From positions 248,001 through 312,000 of the forward strand of contig CAOLHI010000741.1 in assembly GCA_948474755.1 (NCBI GenBank): a stretch of 64,000 nt of DNA. Direction: 5' to 3'. How positions within the stretch are numbered: position 1 is the stretch's first letter; the number at the start of each line of letters is the position of its first letter. The position numbers and the translations under genes are program-made. Source of the stretch: Ctenosaura bakeri. Lineage: Eukaryota; Chordata; Lepidosauria; Squamata; Iguanidae. Positions 1-10,087 of the stretch are shown here, piece by piece. The notes beneath the pieces are model-generated. The model worked only from the letters and a program-made list of their open reading frames with translations, made no database searches and was not told where the DNA came from.

Positions 1-19
1 CTTTTGAGGTTCTCTGAAA

Positions 20-1730
20 GTCAGCAAGCTTGCAGATGGGGGTGATCCAGTGGTCTTTACTTATTTAAAAGTCAAAAAAGACCTTGATAAAAAGCTTCTA
101 GGCATCTATAGCCATAGAAGCCCATAGCCTGTGGTAACTAGCTAAAAGAACAAAGAGAGAAGACCAATAAAGATGATGAGCAATCCCACCATATTTATAT
201 TATTTTTTTCTGTGAGATACTGTAAGTCAAAATAGATGCTTTTAAATGAAGATATCAGGTCAGAGAAATATACAGAAAATTTTTAAATAAATAGAGTCTT
301 AAGAGGAGATGATAGATCATAGAAAAGTTCCAGGGATCATGTTACATAATCAATGAAAATGGAGGTCAATATGCTGTTTAAATGAAATAGGTATTCAATC
401 TTAAGAACTTGCTTAAGAACAGCAAGGAAAAGATTCATATAAGGAAGCACATATCATAATGTCATGCACTGGTAACTTCACGGCTTGGCTTCTGCAATGC
501 ACCCATGTGCTTAGTCCGGAAACTTCAATTAGTTCAGAATATGGCAGCCAGGTTGGTCACTGGTAGACCTAAAACTGACCACATAACTCCAATTCTGAAG
601 TCTTTACATTGGCTGCCTATTAGTTTCTGAGCACAGTACAAAGTGTTGGTTCTTACCTTTAAAGCCCTTCATGGCTTGGGGCCAGCCTACCTGCGGGATC
701 ATCTTCTCCCATATAATCCGCCCCGCACATTAAGGTCCTCTGGGAGGAATTTACTGCAGCCAGTCAGAACTAGGTTGGCTGCGGTTACCCAGAGGACCTT
801 CTTTTCTATCGCTCCCAAGTTATGGAATGGCCTGCTGGAGGAGACTCGGCATATTGCCTGTCTTGACTGCTTTAAAAGAGCAGTCAAGACTTATCTGTTC
901 CGAGAGGCCTTCCAAGACTAGTATTTCCACCGCCTCCCACCAACTGTCTTGCTGTTCTTTTAATAGTCAGTTGATTGTTGTTAATTGTCAATTGTTGTGT
1001 GTTTTAGGGGGTTGGTTTTAGGTGGGATGGTAGGTGGGGAGGACTGGGTATGTTTTGGTGGGTGGGGAGGATTGGGTATGTTTTTTAATGCTTTTTAATG
1101 TAATTAATGTATTATTGTTGTTCGCCACCTCAATCCATGGGGAGAAGCAGGATAGAAATAAATTTTATACTATTATTATTATTATTAAAGAAGTCTATGT
1201 GCAGCTGCATTCCAAATGCTGTGGCACGTTGTGTTGGCCATGTTGAATTGTACAAGGTACAGAAAAGGGCATTACATGGAACCAAATGTTGGAGTGTCTT
1301 CCCTTCAAGTAAAAATTACAAGTGTTTTGGGGCTTTTTAGTCAAAGGGGAAAAGATGACAGGCAGAAATAGATGAGAGATTTATATGATCTGGAGTATGT
1401 GCAGAAAATTGATGCAGAAAAATTTCTACCTTTTAATTGTGAAACTCAGGGAGTGCCACACTGGAAAGTTAATAAGCAGAAGTAGTCAAAGGTATTTCTT
1501 CATGTCATGCGTACTTGTGGAATTCACTGCCACAAGATGCAATATTATTATACCAAGTAAAAAAAAATCATGAAGAGGTTAAGCTAATCAACACATTAAC
1601 CTTGAAATGATGATCACTGAGGACTGTCTAACTCAAAGTACTGGTTTCTTCTGTGGAAGAGGTAGTAGGGGCAATAGCCTTATAACTTATTTATGGGTTT
1701 TATTGTAGCAATTGCTTGGCAGGGATGAAA
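20..1730 (+). mobile_element. Old CR1/L3-like LINE, two pieces split by an L2 copy
   Basis: The left piece (about 20-455) contains a degraded reverse-transcriptase stretch: GATCCAGTGGT followed by a frame resembling the CR1-type GDPV-YL-F-KAFD block, with stops. The right piece (about 1191-1730) resembles the C-terminal part and 3' UTR of CR1/L3 elements, with a GGAATTCACTGCCACAAGATG motif typical of the 'NSLPQDV' region, preceded by GGGCTTTTTAG and AGAGATTTATATGATCTGG. Reading frames are broken throughout. The L2 copy between them would be a later insertion. Family assignment rests on recollection of the consensus and is moderate. Confidence 0.5.
463..1189 (+). mobile_element. L2 (Maui-like) LINE 3' end with reverse-transcriptase C-terminus
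   Basis: This is a 5'-truncated non-LTR retrotransposon. From about 463 to 921 the plus strand encodes the typical C-terminal tail of L2-clade ORF2: LQLVQNMAARLVTG, then HITPILKSLHWLPI, a TGA, then FKALHGLGPAYLRDHLLP, SIAPKLWNGLLEE and KTYLFREAF before the stop at 919. One in-frame stop in the LPIS-F-AQYK segment shows it is dead. The 3' UTR ends with a TTGTTGTTCGCCACCTC...ATAAATTTTATACTATT segment and an (ATT)n tail at 1170-1187. This 3' end recurs at 54130-54320, and antisense copies lie at 12165-12595 and 56385-57330. Confidence 0.85.
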
Positions 1731-3229
1731 ATATTAAAAATATGGTTGAAAAACAATTTTCTTAAGTATTAGAAAATCTTGTCAAGAAGAATCCTGATAA
1801 GTGAGAATCTTTGCAGTTCAGAATTTATTCCACATTAAAAATGCATGGGGGTGTTCTGTAGAGAAACTGAGTTCTTCTGCACAGCAAACATGTTTCTTAC
1901 ACAGAAAACAGTACTTTCTGCACCTAAATGTTATTTTCTGCAGAGATATTTCCTGTGCATAAAATAACATGGTTTTGTACTTTTTGGCACAAAATAAACC
2001 CCAAATTGCAAATAGTCTTGGAAAACTGATATGCTTTCGACGATCTTCTTGCAGCAAGGAGAAAAATGATAAGATCATTCATTCTTGTCTGCAACAATGT
2101 AATCTGTGACGATTTACATCTCTGGTTGGCTATTTGAAAAACGGGACTCTGGGTGAGATGGAATTCTCAGATGGAAAGTTTACATCCACCATTCTTGTTA
2201 GAAAATCCTACAACAGAGTCTAACTGTTTCTGCATCCTCTTTAAAGGTCCGACCATTGGAATGAGTCAACTGAGAAAACAGGCATTAGATGCCTTTCATC
2301 CTCCCATCGCTCTCAAAGCCATTCTTAATAGCTCTGGAAGACTATGGAAAATCACACAAAAAACTGTGCTAGGTAAATGGGATTGGTGAGTGTCAGGCAC
2401 AAGTGAAAACTCTTTGGGCATATAGAAATACTTTCCTCGTGTGACAGGCCACCGCTAGATACAACTTATAGATTGTCTACTTGTCCCATTTGCCTTTAAT
2501 GATAATCAGTCCTGCACACTTAGCACCTGATGTCAGTTTCCTTTTAAAAATGACATGGTTGGCAGATGCTTTTGCCGTCTGAATCCTTTTGACATATTGT
2601 TTGAAATCAAAAAGCTCACAAATTCAGAGTGAAATGACAGTTAAACATTAATAGGTTTTTCTTTACGTGTTTAGTTTATGCAAATATATTTATTACTTTT
2701 AATATTCATTTAACTAGCTTTAGTCTGATAAGACATTTTGCAGGCTCATACATATTCACATACCATCAACTATGTAACTAGTTAGCGCAAGATGTGGGAC
2801 TGTCCACTTTGTTCAGGTGGCTTTTTCAAAGAATCTGATGAAGAAAAAGTGGAAAGGAATGTCAATTTTTCTTCATACTGGTCACTGGTACAACCAGCCA
2901 CACTGGAGATTTTAAGGGACAAAATGCTCTGGTTGCAGAATTCCTTTATTAAAGGGATAAACATAAATAGCTGGATCATGCCCAATTCATGTTACAGTTT
3001 TATAGCAACCTCAGACATAAACTAGAACAATTCAAATATCTTAACAGGTAACAAATATGCTATGTAAAGACATTGAACTTTCCAATTTATTGTGGGGTGG
3101 GGCTATTTATTTCTAATCAATTGAGAAAAATTTTTATTTGATGCTGGTCTTTCCCTTCCGAAGCTGCTTTACCCATAAAATCCAAAATGAAAAGGTCTCC
3201 AATTAAGAAAACATTTTCTGTTGTGCTGA
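1731..3229. other. Intron without recognised features
   Basis: No coding exon, SINE or clear transposon end is visible. Only short open frames with no recognisable similarity occur. The stretch is AT-rich, and part of it may be single-copy intron. Confidence 0.5.
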
Positions 3230-3430
3230 ATTCATGTTACCGTACTGTGAGCTCTGACATTTTGTTTCTGTGGTAACCAAAATCAGCTGATTAGTTGGCA
3301 TGGCAACAGAAAAGATGTAATCCCGGCAGACACACTCTAATCAATGCCCCCAGCACAGATGGTCTCTGGAGGATCAACAAGAAAGAGGCTGGCAGGCATT
3401 CAGGAGATCACGTGGCAACTCTAGACTAGG
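3230..3430. promoter_or_regulatory. Candidate conserved element with an RFX X-box-like motif
   Basis: This is a repeat-free block of mixed composition. It contains GTTGGCATGGCAAC (3294-3307), an imperfect palindrome close to the RFX X-box consensus GTTRCCATGGYAAC, a TGTGGTAACC run-like motif shortly before it, and CAGCTGATTA between them. Conservation is not shown; this is a motif-based guess. Confidence 0.3.
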
Positions 3431-3800
3431 CCAGGGAGGGGGAAAAAAGGAAAGAAAACTAAAAAAGAACATTTTTTCAAACTAACCAGTAGCTTTTTAA
3501 CCCCTTCCCTGTCTTGGTTAATTGTTGAAAATTCTGCAACCTAACACAACTGGAACAAGGAAAACCCTTACTTTATCTTATTTTTAATGCACAAAATGTA
3601 AATCTTACAAACTGATACATTCTTTTCTGACCTTTCATTTTTATTGGTGAGAGTTTCTCATATTTGCCAAACCCCAAAGTAGATATATGTTTGTATAAAT
3701 GCATAAATGGTTTGCATAAAAGCATAAATGTAAAGTGTTTCTTTACTTTTTATAAAGTAAAGGAAGAGAGATTGAACCCTGGAGTTGTGTCAGAGACTGA

Positions 3801-4183
3801 GGCCATTTCTGCACATTACCTGATCCATTGTCTTCCTGTCGCTATCCCAGCAGCGCCTGTGGAATGCTCCCCTCTGCACCCAGCCAGCTCCCGGCGGAAG
3901 GGAGCACAAGCAACACGCGTCTGCCTTCTGCAGCTCCACTAGGCTCTTTCCCATGCTACGCTGGGGAAGAAAGTGCTTCCATTGCGCTCTTGCCCTTCTG
4001 CATGTCCAGGAAAGATGGGAGCATCACGCAATCACAAGTGCTTAACAGATTTTTTCCGTTAAGTGAATATTCTGCAATGGAGATGGGATGGCAGTGGGAT
4101 CACAGCGTCGTGCGAAAGCACAACTCACAGACCACTGCCATCCTGTCCCCACAGTGGGACTGCAATGTCATGCAGAAATGGCC
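3801..4183. mobile_element. MITE family B (383 bp), TGA target duplication
   Basis: Terminal inverted repeats GGCCATTTCTGCACATTAC and, on the opposite strand from the right end, GGCCATTTCTGCATGACAT enclose GC-richer non-coding DNA. TGA is repeated on both sides (3798-3800 and 4184-4186), a 3-bp duplication of the TNA type. Internal landmarks shared with the other copies are CTCCCCTCTGCACCCAGC, AAGGGAGCACAAGCA and a TTAACA...CCGTTAA hairpin. Three related copies lie at 8770-9161, 17951-18371 and 29909-30175. The termini match family A, so both may be moved by the same PIF/Harbinger-like transposase. That assignment is inference. The open frames here are chance. Confidence 0.75.
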
Positions 4184-4186
4184 TGA

Positions 4187-7011
4187 GTCACACACTGCTG
4201 GATGCACAGGGGGGAATAGCATTTTTTCCTCAGGCATGTAGGTTATATTTACAATTTCAACTCCGCAGATCACTATAAACTGTATGCACATTAACCTATG
4301 AAGAAAAACAGGACTGGCTAACATTAATTAAACTAGTTTTCACACTCCTGTCAAATGCATAACCCAGGTTGCTCAGCCTGAAAGGAAGCTACTAGATAGG
4401 GATCCCTGATCCTGGTGTGGATGTTTGTGTTAGTTTTGTTTTTGGCCAACAAGCTTTGTTAGATTTATTTATTTTTTTAGTTGTTTCATAAGTCTCCAGA
4501 TGATGTTTGGCCAGAAGGGAAAGTGAAACAAAAGAAATACTGGAGAAAGAAATGAGAGGAGACTGAAAATTGGAGGACAATTTTTGAAGATGTTTTTACA
4601 CCCCTGAAAAGATTCCTCGTTGGTTAACCTTTCCAAGGGTCTTGAAAGGACATGTTAAATAGATAATAGGAACATATCTTACCTACACATTCTGATAGGC
4701 AGATGACTAGCTTTGTTTGTGTTCAGTAATGTCGTCTTACCCAATGTGGTGCCATGGCCCCATCATTATATCAAATACACAGAGGGGCTGGGACTGTGTC
4801 TACCAGTCCTATCCTGACCTTTTGTACCCACAGATTTTGCTTTCATCCTCTGCCAACTGACTACAAAGTCAGAACAGTCCCTCCACAAGTGCAGTTGTAA
4901 GGCCTGTTCTCCCCTTCTGACTAATGGAGAGGTGGGAGCATAACCAGCTGGCATGACCGTATCTCTCTATATGGGGAACGGAGTATGAGAGAAAGGCTCT
5001 TATGTTCTATTTATCTGGCATTACATAGCAGAGAAGAAACAAGTCCTAAATATGGTGTGACATAATAGCATTTCAGGAACACAAACTGACACGAGGAGGA
5101 GGAAAAAGGCACAGAAAGAGAGGTTGTTTGGCTTACTCAAACTGCTCAAAATGTAGTTTTCACTTTCAAAATGCCAGAGGATAAGAATACAACACAGTGA
5201 TAGACACAACAGTTCTTTTTCAAACCACTCTCAGTTGTAAATAATTTCTTCCTCTAAAACCAAGCAATACAAATTTCAGTTCTTCCTTGAAGACAAGCTC
5301 AGTCAATTATGTCCCTTGTTTTTAGCACTGGGGCACAACTGATTGGGGTGATGGAAATGTCAAAAGTGCTTAAAATGAAATCCACACTTAGCACAAGTGG
5401 AAACAATAGTTTCTACTTTCACAGAAGTTATGAGATCTAACATGATGTCCTTTCCTATGGCAAAGTTGCTGAGGTCAAACATTGCTATTTCCTAGACACT
5501 TTGACCTAATAAGACACATTTGAGTTCAACAAAACTCCAATTCCACTATTCATAGTTATTTGCTAAAGGCATGACAATATGCTGAGCCTTGCCACACAAC
5601 TTTATTCTTATTATATGTTATTTATTATTTAGTCAGTTACTTTTCTGCTCCCACAGGGAACACAGAAAGTAAGAAAAAAAGCAAGAATTTTAAAAACAAC
5701 CTGTATAACAACTAAAATAAGTAGAAAGAGGCAAAATACCCCCAAATGCAAAACAATAATTTAGAGCACTATTGTTATATCAAAAGTAAGGAAAAAAACA
5801 TTTGAGAATGAAGAGGTATTATTTGCTTGCAGGTGGGGAAGGAGAGGGGGCGGACTTGATGGACGTCCTTCAGGTGGATTCTCTAAAGAGCAGGAAGCAT
5901 TACGGAGAAAGTCCTGCTCAAACCAATCTACATTAATCTTCTGATCTGAGTAGGTGGGGAGATCACTATGCATCCTTGATATCATTGGAATCAGGCTGTT
6001 TAGGAAGAGTATCTTCTCAATACTTCTACCAATCAAGAGATAGAAATTCTACCCAGCATTTCATTAAATCAGCTGGTCATAGTCCAACAGTTAGTTTTTT
6101 ACAGTTTGAAAGAAAAAACATGGGAAGTTAGAAAGAGCCAAGGCAAAACCTTTTCAGTGATATAAAACTTCTCCATGTCATGATGCTAACATCTGGTTGC
6201 AAAGCAGCAACCTGGCAGTGGATCAGTCACCCGATGTGTCTCTAATTCACTCTGTGGGACAATACCAAATTGCTGGCCTTCAACTAAATCCTGAGATGCT
6301 GCAAAATTGCAATGACTGTTCTCAGAACTTGCTGTCAATGTGGCTTTCATATATACATAACCTGAATCCCACCAAGCTGATCTTAACCCACCAGATGTGG
6401 TCTATGGGGCCACAAAACCTAGCTGGCTGGACAGCAATTGTGGGTGGTATGATGGCACTTTTAGATGTCTCACTCAGCTCCTACCTCAATATGTAACTAG
6501 AAGTAGCTTTTAAGTTTTTTAAAGTTAGAAGCAGCAAGAATCAAACTGATGATTTTGAGAATAAGAATTCCCAGTAAAATGAGAATTTGGGGGTGGTAGT
6601 ATAATCTGTCATGTAAGAGATATCTGTGTTTTACATGAATATCTGAGACCACCTTCAACGCAGATAGCACTTGAGGCATTATCTTCAAAGTATGGACTAC
6701 AGAGCAGTAATGCTCTATATCAGAGTTTGGAAATCATTATTTACAAATAAGTAGTATGTAACTATTCCTCCTTTTCCTCAATAACAATAGTATAATTATC
6801 TCATATTATGATTGTAATTTAACAAGGGATAACTCCATTTTTTTTTTGCAGCATAACTGTTAGTATCCTAGTTATATGGTGGGTGATAGCAGAGGAATAA
6901 CAGCTGTGTTGTACTTTCTGTCATGGGTACTAAAGGGCAGTGAGGTAGATTGAAAGAGAATCTGTTTTGTATGACTTGCTAGCAAGTTGTAGCATTCAAT
7001 TTTTTTAAATA
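4187..7011. other. Intron without recognised features
   Basis: No exon or repeat family was recognised. A 99-codon plus-strand open frame at 6197-6496 has no recognisable similarity or upstream splice context and is not called as a gene. An A/T-rich stretch with short homopolymers lies at 6840-6850. Confidence 0.4.
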
Positions 7012-7669
7012 CTGTATATCCTCATGTATAGGACTACTTTTTAACCCCCAAAAAACTTTTCAAAAGTTGGGGGTCGTCTTAGACGCCGGCCCAAACACCG
7101 GCCCCCACCGCTGAGGCAAGTCTCCTCTGCCGCCGCTGCCATCGCCTGCCCCAAAACAACTCCCCGCCCTCCCCCGCCGCTGAGGCAACTCTCTGCCGCT
7201 GCCATCGCCTGCCCCAAAACAACTCCCCGCCCTCCCCCGCCGCTGAGGCAACTCTCTGCCGCTGCCATCGCCTGCCCCAAAACAACTCCCCCGCCCTCCC
7301 CCGCCGCTGAGGCAACTCTCCTCTGCTGCCATCGCAGCTCCCATGGGTTTATTGTCTTGTCCTTCTTTTAAGCTATAGAGTGAATTAGGAAAAGTTTAAT
7401 CCACTTGCACTGTTTTATGTTTACATGTTTGATGACAAACAGCCTTATGTTTATAAGTGACAGTTTTCCTGCTAAGTACCTGCATGTCATAAGCCTTTGA
7501 ATTAAAATTACCATATTGAAATCAAATATGATGTTTTTTTAATTTTTATTTGGTGTGAGTTGGAAGAGGGGTGGTCTTATACAGCGAGTATATCCTAAAC
7601 TCTATATTTTTACTGGAAAAGTTGGGGGTCATCTTATACGCCAGTCGTCCTATACATGAGGATATACGG
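7012..7669. mobile_element. Mariner-like inverted-repeat DNA element with TA duplication
   Basis: Left end CTGTATATCCTCATGTATAG (7012 on) and right end, read on the minus strand, CCGTATATCCTCATGTATAG match over 24 of the first 26 bases. TA flanks both ends (7010-7011 and 7670-7671), as Tc1/mariner insertions require. GTTGGGGGTCGTCTTA near the left end and GTTGGGGGTCATCTTATAC near the right end form a further internal repeat, in direct orientation. There is no transposase frame, so this is a non-autonomous copy. The interior holds the GC-rich 63-bp tandem array described separately. Confidence 0.7.
7108..7345. repeat. GC-rich 63-bp tandem repeat inside the DNA element
   Basis: Four units, each containing CCGCTGAGGCAACTCTCTGC then CATCGCCTGCCCCAAAACAA then CTCCCCGCCCTCCCCCG, start near 7108, 7177, 7240 and 7304. 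The anchor TGAGGCA recurs at 7112, 7181, 7244 and 7308, giving spacings of 69, 63 and 64. Because 63 is divisible by 3, overlapping Gly/Ala/Arg-rich frames stay open on the minus strand; these are artefacts, not genes. Confidence 0.9.
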
Positions 7670-7849
7670 TATGTAGAATGTAACTAAAAGTGATTATTCT
7701 AGTTAATTTTAAGAAATAGAAGGTGTTATTTTTGGAAAAAAATGTAAATACAGTGGTAACTACTTCATGGGCCTAAGAATTATAACTAATTAATTACTTT
7801 TAAAAGTAACCTTCCAAACTACCCTTGATGGATTTTAATCCCCATTATC

Positions 7850-7915
7850 CCTTATGACTTGCCATGCTGCCCGGAGTTGATGGAATCTGTAATCAAGCAA
7901 CATCTGGACACTGCA
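7850..7915. mobile_element. Fragment of a squamate 'AACATCTGGA' MITE
   Basis: GTTGATGGAATCTGTAATC followed by AAGCAACATCTGGACACTG resembles a dispersed hAT-like MITE common in squamates (TGATGGGAGTTGTAGTCCAA, CAACATCTGGAGGGCCAC). Only one arm is left. A fuller copy is at 59918-60062. Confidence 0.4.
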
Positions 7916-8317
7916 AATTCTTCAGCCCTGCCACAGAATCTGGAATACTCTGAATATTTCCTCACTTCTGATTTTTTCTACTCTGAGTAGTTCCTCAGTT
8001 CTACACCTCTTAGGCCATTTCTACACTGTACCTCCTTCCACTGTCTTCTCATCTGCGACAAACCTGATGGGAGGGGGTCTTGACAACAGAGCCTCCTTGG
8101 CAACTGAGAGTGTTTAAGCTGATCGGCTGGTGAAATGGAACCTTGGACAACCCAGGGGAGGGGCTGGTGGAAAGAGGAAAATAACAGATTTTAACTGTCT
8201 GGTGTGTGTTTGAAGAGGAGTGTAATTTGTGGTGTGTTTGGGGAAGGTTGGAGATTTGAAGAGCTCTGTGGGAGAGAGAACTGAGAAATTGGGTGTACGA
8301 GAGATAGTGAATGAATT

Positions 8318-8336
8318 GAAAGAGAGAGAGAGAGAA
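8318..8336. repeat. (GA)n microsatellite
   Basis: This is a short GA repeat within an AG-rich stretch. Confidence 0.8.
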
Positions 8337-8769
8337 AGAAGAATAGTATGCTGTTTATAAACACTTAGATACAAAACACATTTAAAGCAACAGTGTTACA
8401 ATAAATGTTTGAAGTTCTGTATTCCTTAAAACAGCGTCACAGAGTCTTATTTTGAATCCTGAAATATACATATTACCAATAATATGATCTTGAACTTAGT
8501 GCCAACAGTACCACAGTCTTGGAAAATATAAATCACTGCTGAACCTTACACCTGGGAGAAGGGCAGGTTTAGGGAAGGCAGGAAAGGGGGAGAGTCCTGC
8601 AAGGAAGAAGCCAAGCGGGGACAAGAGTGAGGAAGGGACTGTGTTCTCAGAAAGGGAGAACTGAGGCAGACCCATTTGTCCTGGCCCTGGCTTGATTCAG
8701 AGATCTCCCTGGCTGTTCAGTTCTGATCACAAAGAGGTGTCAAACTGGGCAGGCCTTGAGTGAAAGGCT

Positions 8770-9161
8770 TAGGTGCCTTGCGTCTGCCGCTGTCACGGCA
8801 GCACCTTTGCCAGGAAGGGAGCGAGATGCAAATGCTCCCCTCTGCACCCAGCTGGCTCCCTGCAGAAGGGAGCACAAGCAGTATGTTCCTTCCTTCTGCA
8901 GTGCAGCCAGCCTGTTTCCCATGCTGCACTGGGGATGGAAGTGCCTGATTGCACTTTTGCCCCTACTGCATGGCCGGCAGTGATGAGAGCATCATGCAAT
9001 TGCAGACACTTAACATTTTTTCCTGTTAAGCAAATATCCTGCAATTGCAACGGACAGGACATGCTGGCCTCAGGACTTTGATGACATTGTGCAAAAGCAC
9101 AACTCGCAGACACTGCCAACGCATCCCCATCATGGAATGGAGACGCTATGTGGAAATGGCC
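8770..9161. mobile_element. MITE family B copy, left end eroded
   Basis: It shares CTCCCCTCTGCACCCAGC, GAAGGGAGCACAAGCA, CTGCACTGGGGATGGAAGTG and the TTAACATTTTTTCCTGTTAA hairpin with the copy at 3801-4183. The right terminus TGGAAATGGCC is followed by TAA. The left terminal repeat is not recognisable. Open frames on both strands here are shadows of repeat sequence. Confidence 0.7.
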
Positions 9162-9209
9162 TAAGACTGAATTAGGCACTCACCAGAGTGGTATGCTCTG
9201 CTTAACTTA

Positions 9210-9411
9210 GGGCCTTTCCACACTATACTCTTATAGTGCTATTATTCCACTTTAGATGTCCTGTGGAATTCTGGGGTTTGCAATTTACTCAGGCCAAGGA
9301 GCTCTCTGGCTGAGAATTCTAAATGACCTTTCCTAAACTGCAAACCCCAGGATTCCATAGGACGTTGAAAGTGGAATAATAGCACTATAACAGTATAGTA
9401 TGGAAAGGCCC
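9210..9411. mobile_element. MITE family A (202 bp), TTA target duplication
   Basis: This is a whole-element imperfect palindrome. The left arm reads GGGCCTTTCCACACTATACT then CTATTATTCCACTTT; the right arm on the minus strand reads GGGCCTTTCCATACTATACT then CTATTATTCCACTTTCAACG. TTA is present at 9207-9209 and 9412-9414, the TWA duplication typical of PIF/Harbinger elements. There is no coding capacity. The other family A copies are at 21660-21904, 23536-23732, 29397-29576, 35983-36060, 53781-53931 and 54693-54877. Confidence 0.8.
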
Positions 9412-9829
9412 TTAATATCTGAGGAGGGCATTTTGCACATGTGTGAAGATCCAGTTTATGTAATTCCTCTTTCTCCTCCTTCAGCAAGAGTAGGGTATTC
9501 TGCACATCTGGCCACTGTATTCATGGACCTGTGCTTAGATTACATATTTTATATGTAGCCTTTGGCACAAAGACTGAAGCTGCAGCCTTGTAAGTACATA
9601 AACCATGCCTACAGTCTCTATTTGAAACATAGAAGAAAGGAAAACAATACTTTCTCCCTGTTTCTGATTATTGCTGATGGTCAGGAATGCAGTCATGCAG
9701 TAAAAACATTTTATAAAACTGAAATCTAAGATATCAGTAATCGTTTTCACCAAATGCAGGTAAATAATAGTTGTAGTCTGAAAAGGGCATTGAAAATCCA
9801 TCAGTTGCATGTTTTATATTAACTTTTCC

Positions 9830-9835
9830 TGTTAC
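9830..9835 (-). promoter_or_regulatory. LDB2: LDB2 splice donor
   Basis: The minus strand reads AAAG/GTAACA. The exon ends at 9836 with a whole Lys codon and the intron begins with GT, so the next exon should begin in phase 0, in line with Val-Cys following in LDB2. Confidence 0.9.
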
Positions 9836-10008
9836 CTTTGTAAACATAGGTTTTCCATGCTGAGTGACCATGGTGCATTGATCACAATCCACTGTAATAG
9901 AGGAGTTGTGGTATGATTCTTTTGAGTGCTTGAGGATGTAATACAGGTCTGTCACACCTCCTTCAAAGACAGTGCTAAAATAACGAGGAATGAGGGTTCT
10001 TCCAATTG
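9836..10008 (-). CDS. LDB2: LDB2 internal coding exon (173 bp)
   Basis: This exon encodes part of LIM domain-binding protein 2, a nuclear adaptor that dimerises through its N-terminal domain and binds LIM-homeodomain and LIM-only proteins through its C-terminal LIM-interaction domain, bridging enhancers and promoters. Read on the minus strand, the exon opens with CA (last two bases of a split Thr codon), runs 57 codons without a stop from IGRTLIPRYFSTVFEGG to HGKPMFTK, and ends exactly after a Lys codon. The segment belongs to the conserved N-terminal dimerisation region. Residues such as DLYYILKHSKESYHNSS and CDQCTMVTQ fit LDB2 rather than its paralogue LDB1, which I recall as having ELYYVLKHPKE and CDQGSMVTQ. 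Splice signals are good: a pyrimidine tract then CAACAG before the exon, and AAG/GTAACA after it. It is probably coding exon 3. The longer open frame around it (9734-10087) simply reads into both introns. No frameshift or damage is seen. Confidence 0.97.
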
Positions 10009-10037
10009 CTGTTGGGAGAATACAAAGCAAATGAGAA
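10009..10037 (-). promoter_or_regulatory. LDB2: LDB2 splice acceptor with polypyrimidine tract
   Basis: On the minus strand this reads as a T/C-rich tract (TTCTCATTTGCTTTGTATTC) followed by TCCCAACAG directly before the exon. It is a canonical AG acceptor and fixes the exon start at 10008. Confidence 0.9.
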
Positions 10038-10087
10038 AATGCCACCACAGCTGTTAATTTATGAGTATACATTCCTAGTATACACAT

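Larger units (their letters stand above)
1..9835 (-). other. LDB2: LDB2 downstream intron, partial
   Basis: This is intronic sequence 3' of the exon in gene orientation. I looked on the minus strand for the next LDB2 exon (the region coding RLILEFTFDD and KTWHFTIRQ) and did not find it, so the intron continues beyond the window's left edge. It contains LINE and DNA-element copies listed separately. Confidence 0.85.

Noticed and set aside
7041..7344. Three overlapping Gly/Arg/Ala-rich open frames on the minus strand
   Set aside because: They are created by the 63-bp tandem repeat, whose length is a multiple of three; there is no gene context.
7081..7345. CRISPR-like array
   Set aside because: The units are contiguous 63-bp tandem repeats with no unique spacers, in a vertebrate genome.
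8717..9179. Cluster of open frames on both strands
   Set aside because: They lie in a MITE family B copy; GC-richer repeat DNA has fewer stops, so frames open by chance.
9734..10087. 117-codon minus-strand frame as an intact small gene
   Set aside because: Only 9836-10008 is LDB2 coding; the outer parts read through the splice sites into introns.
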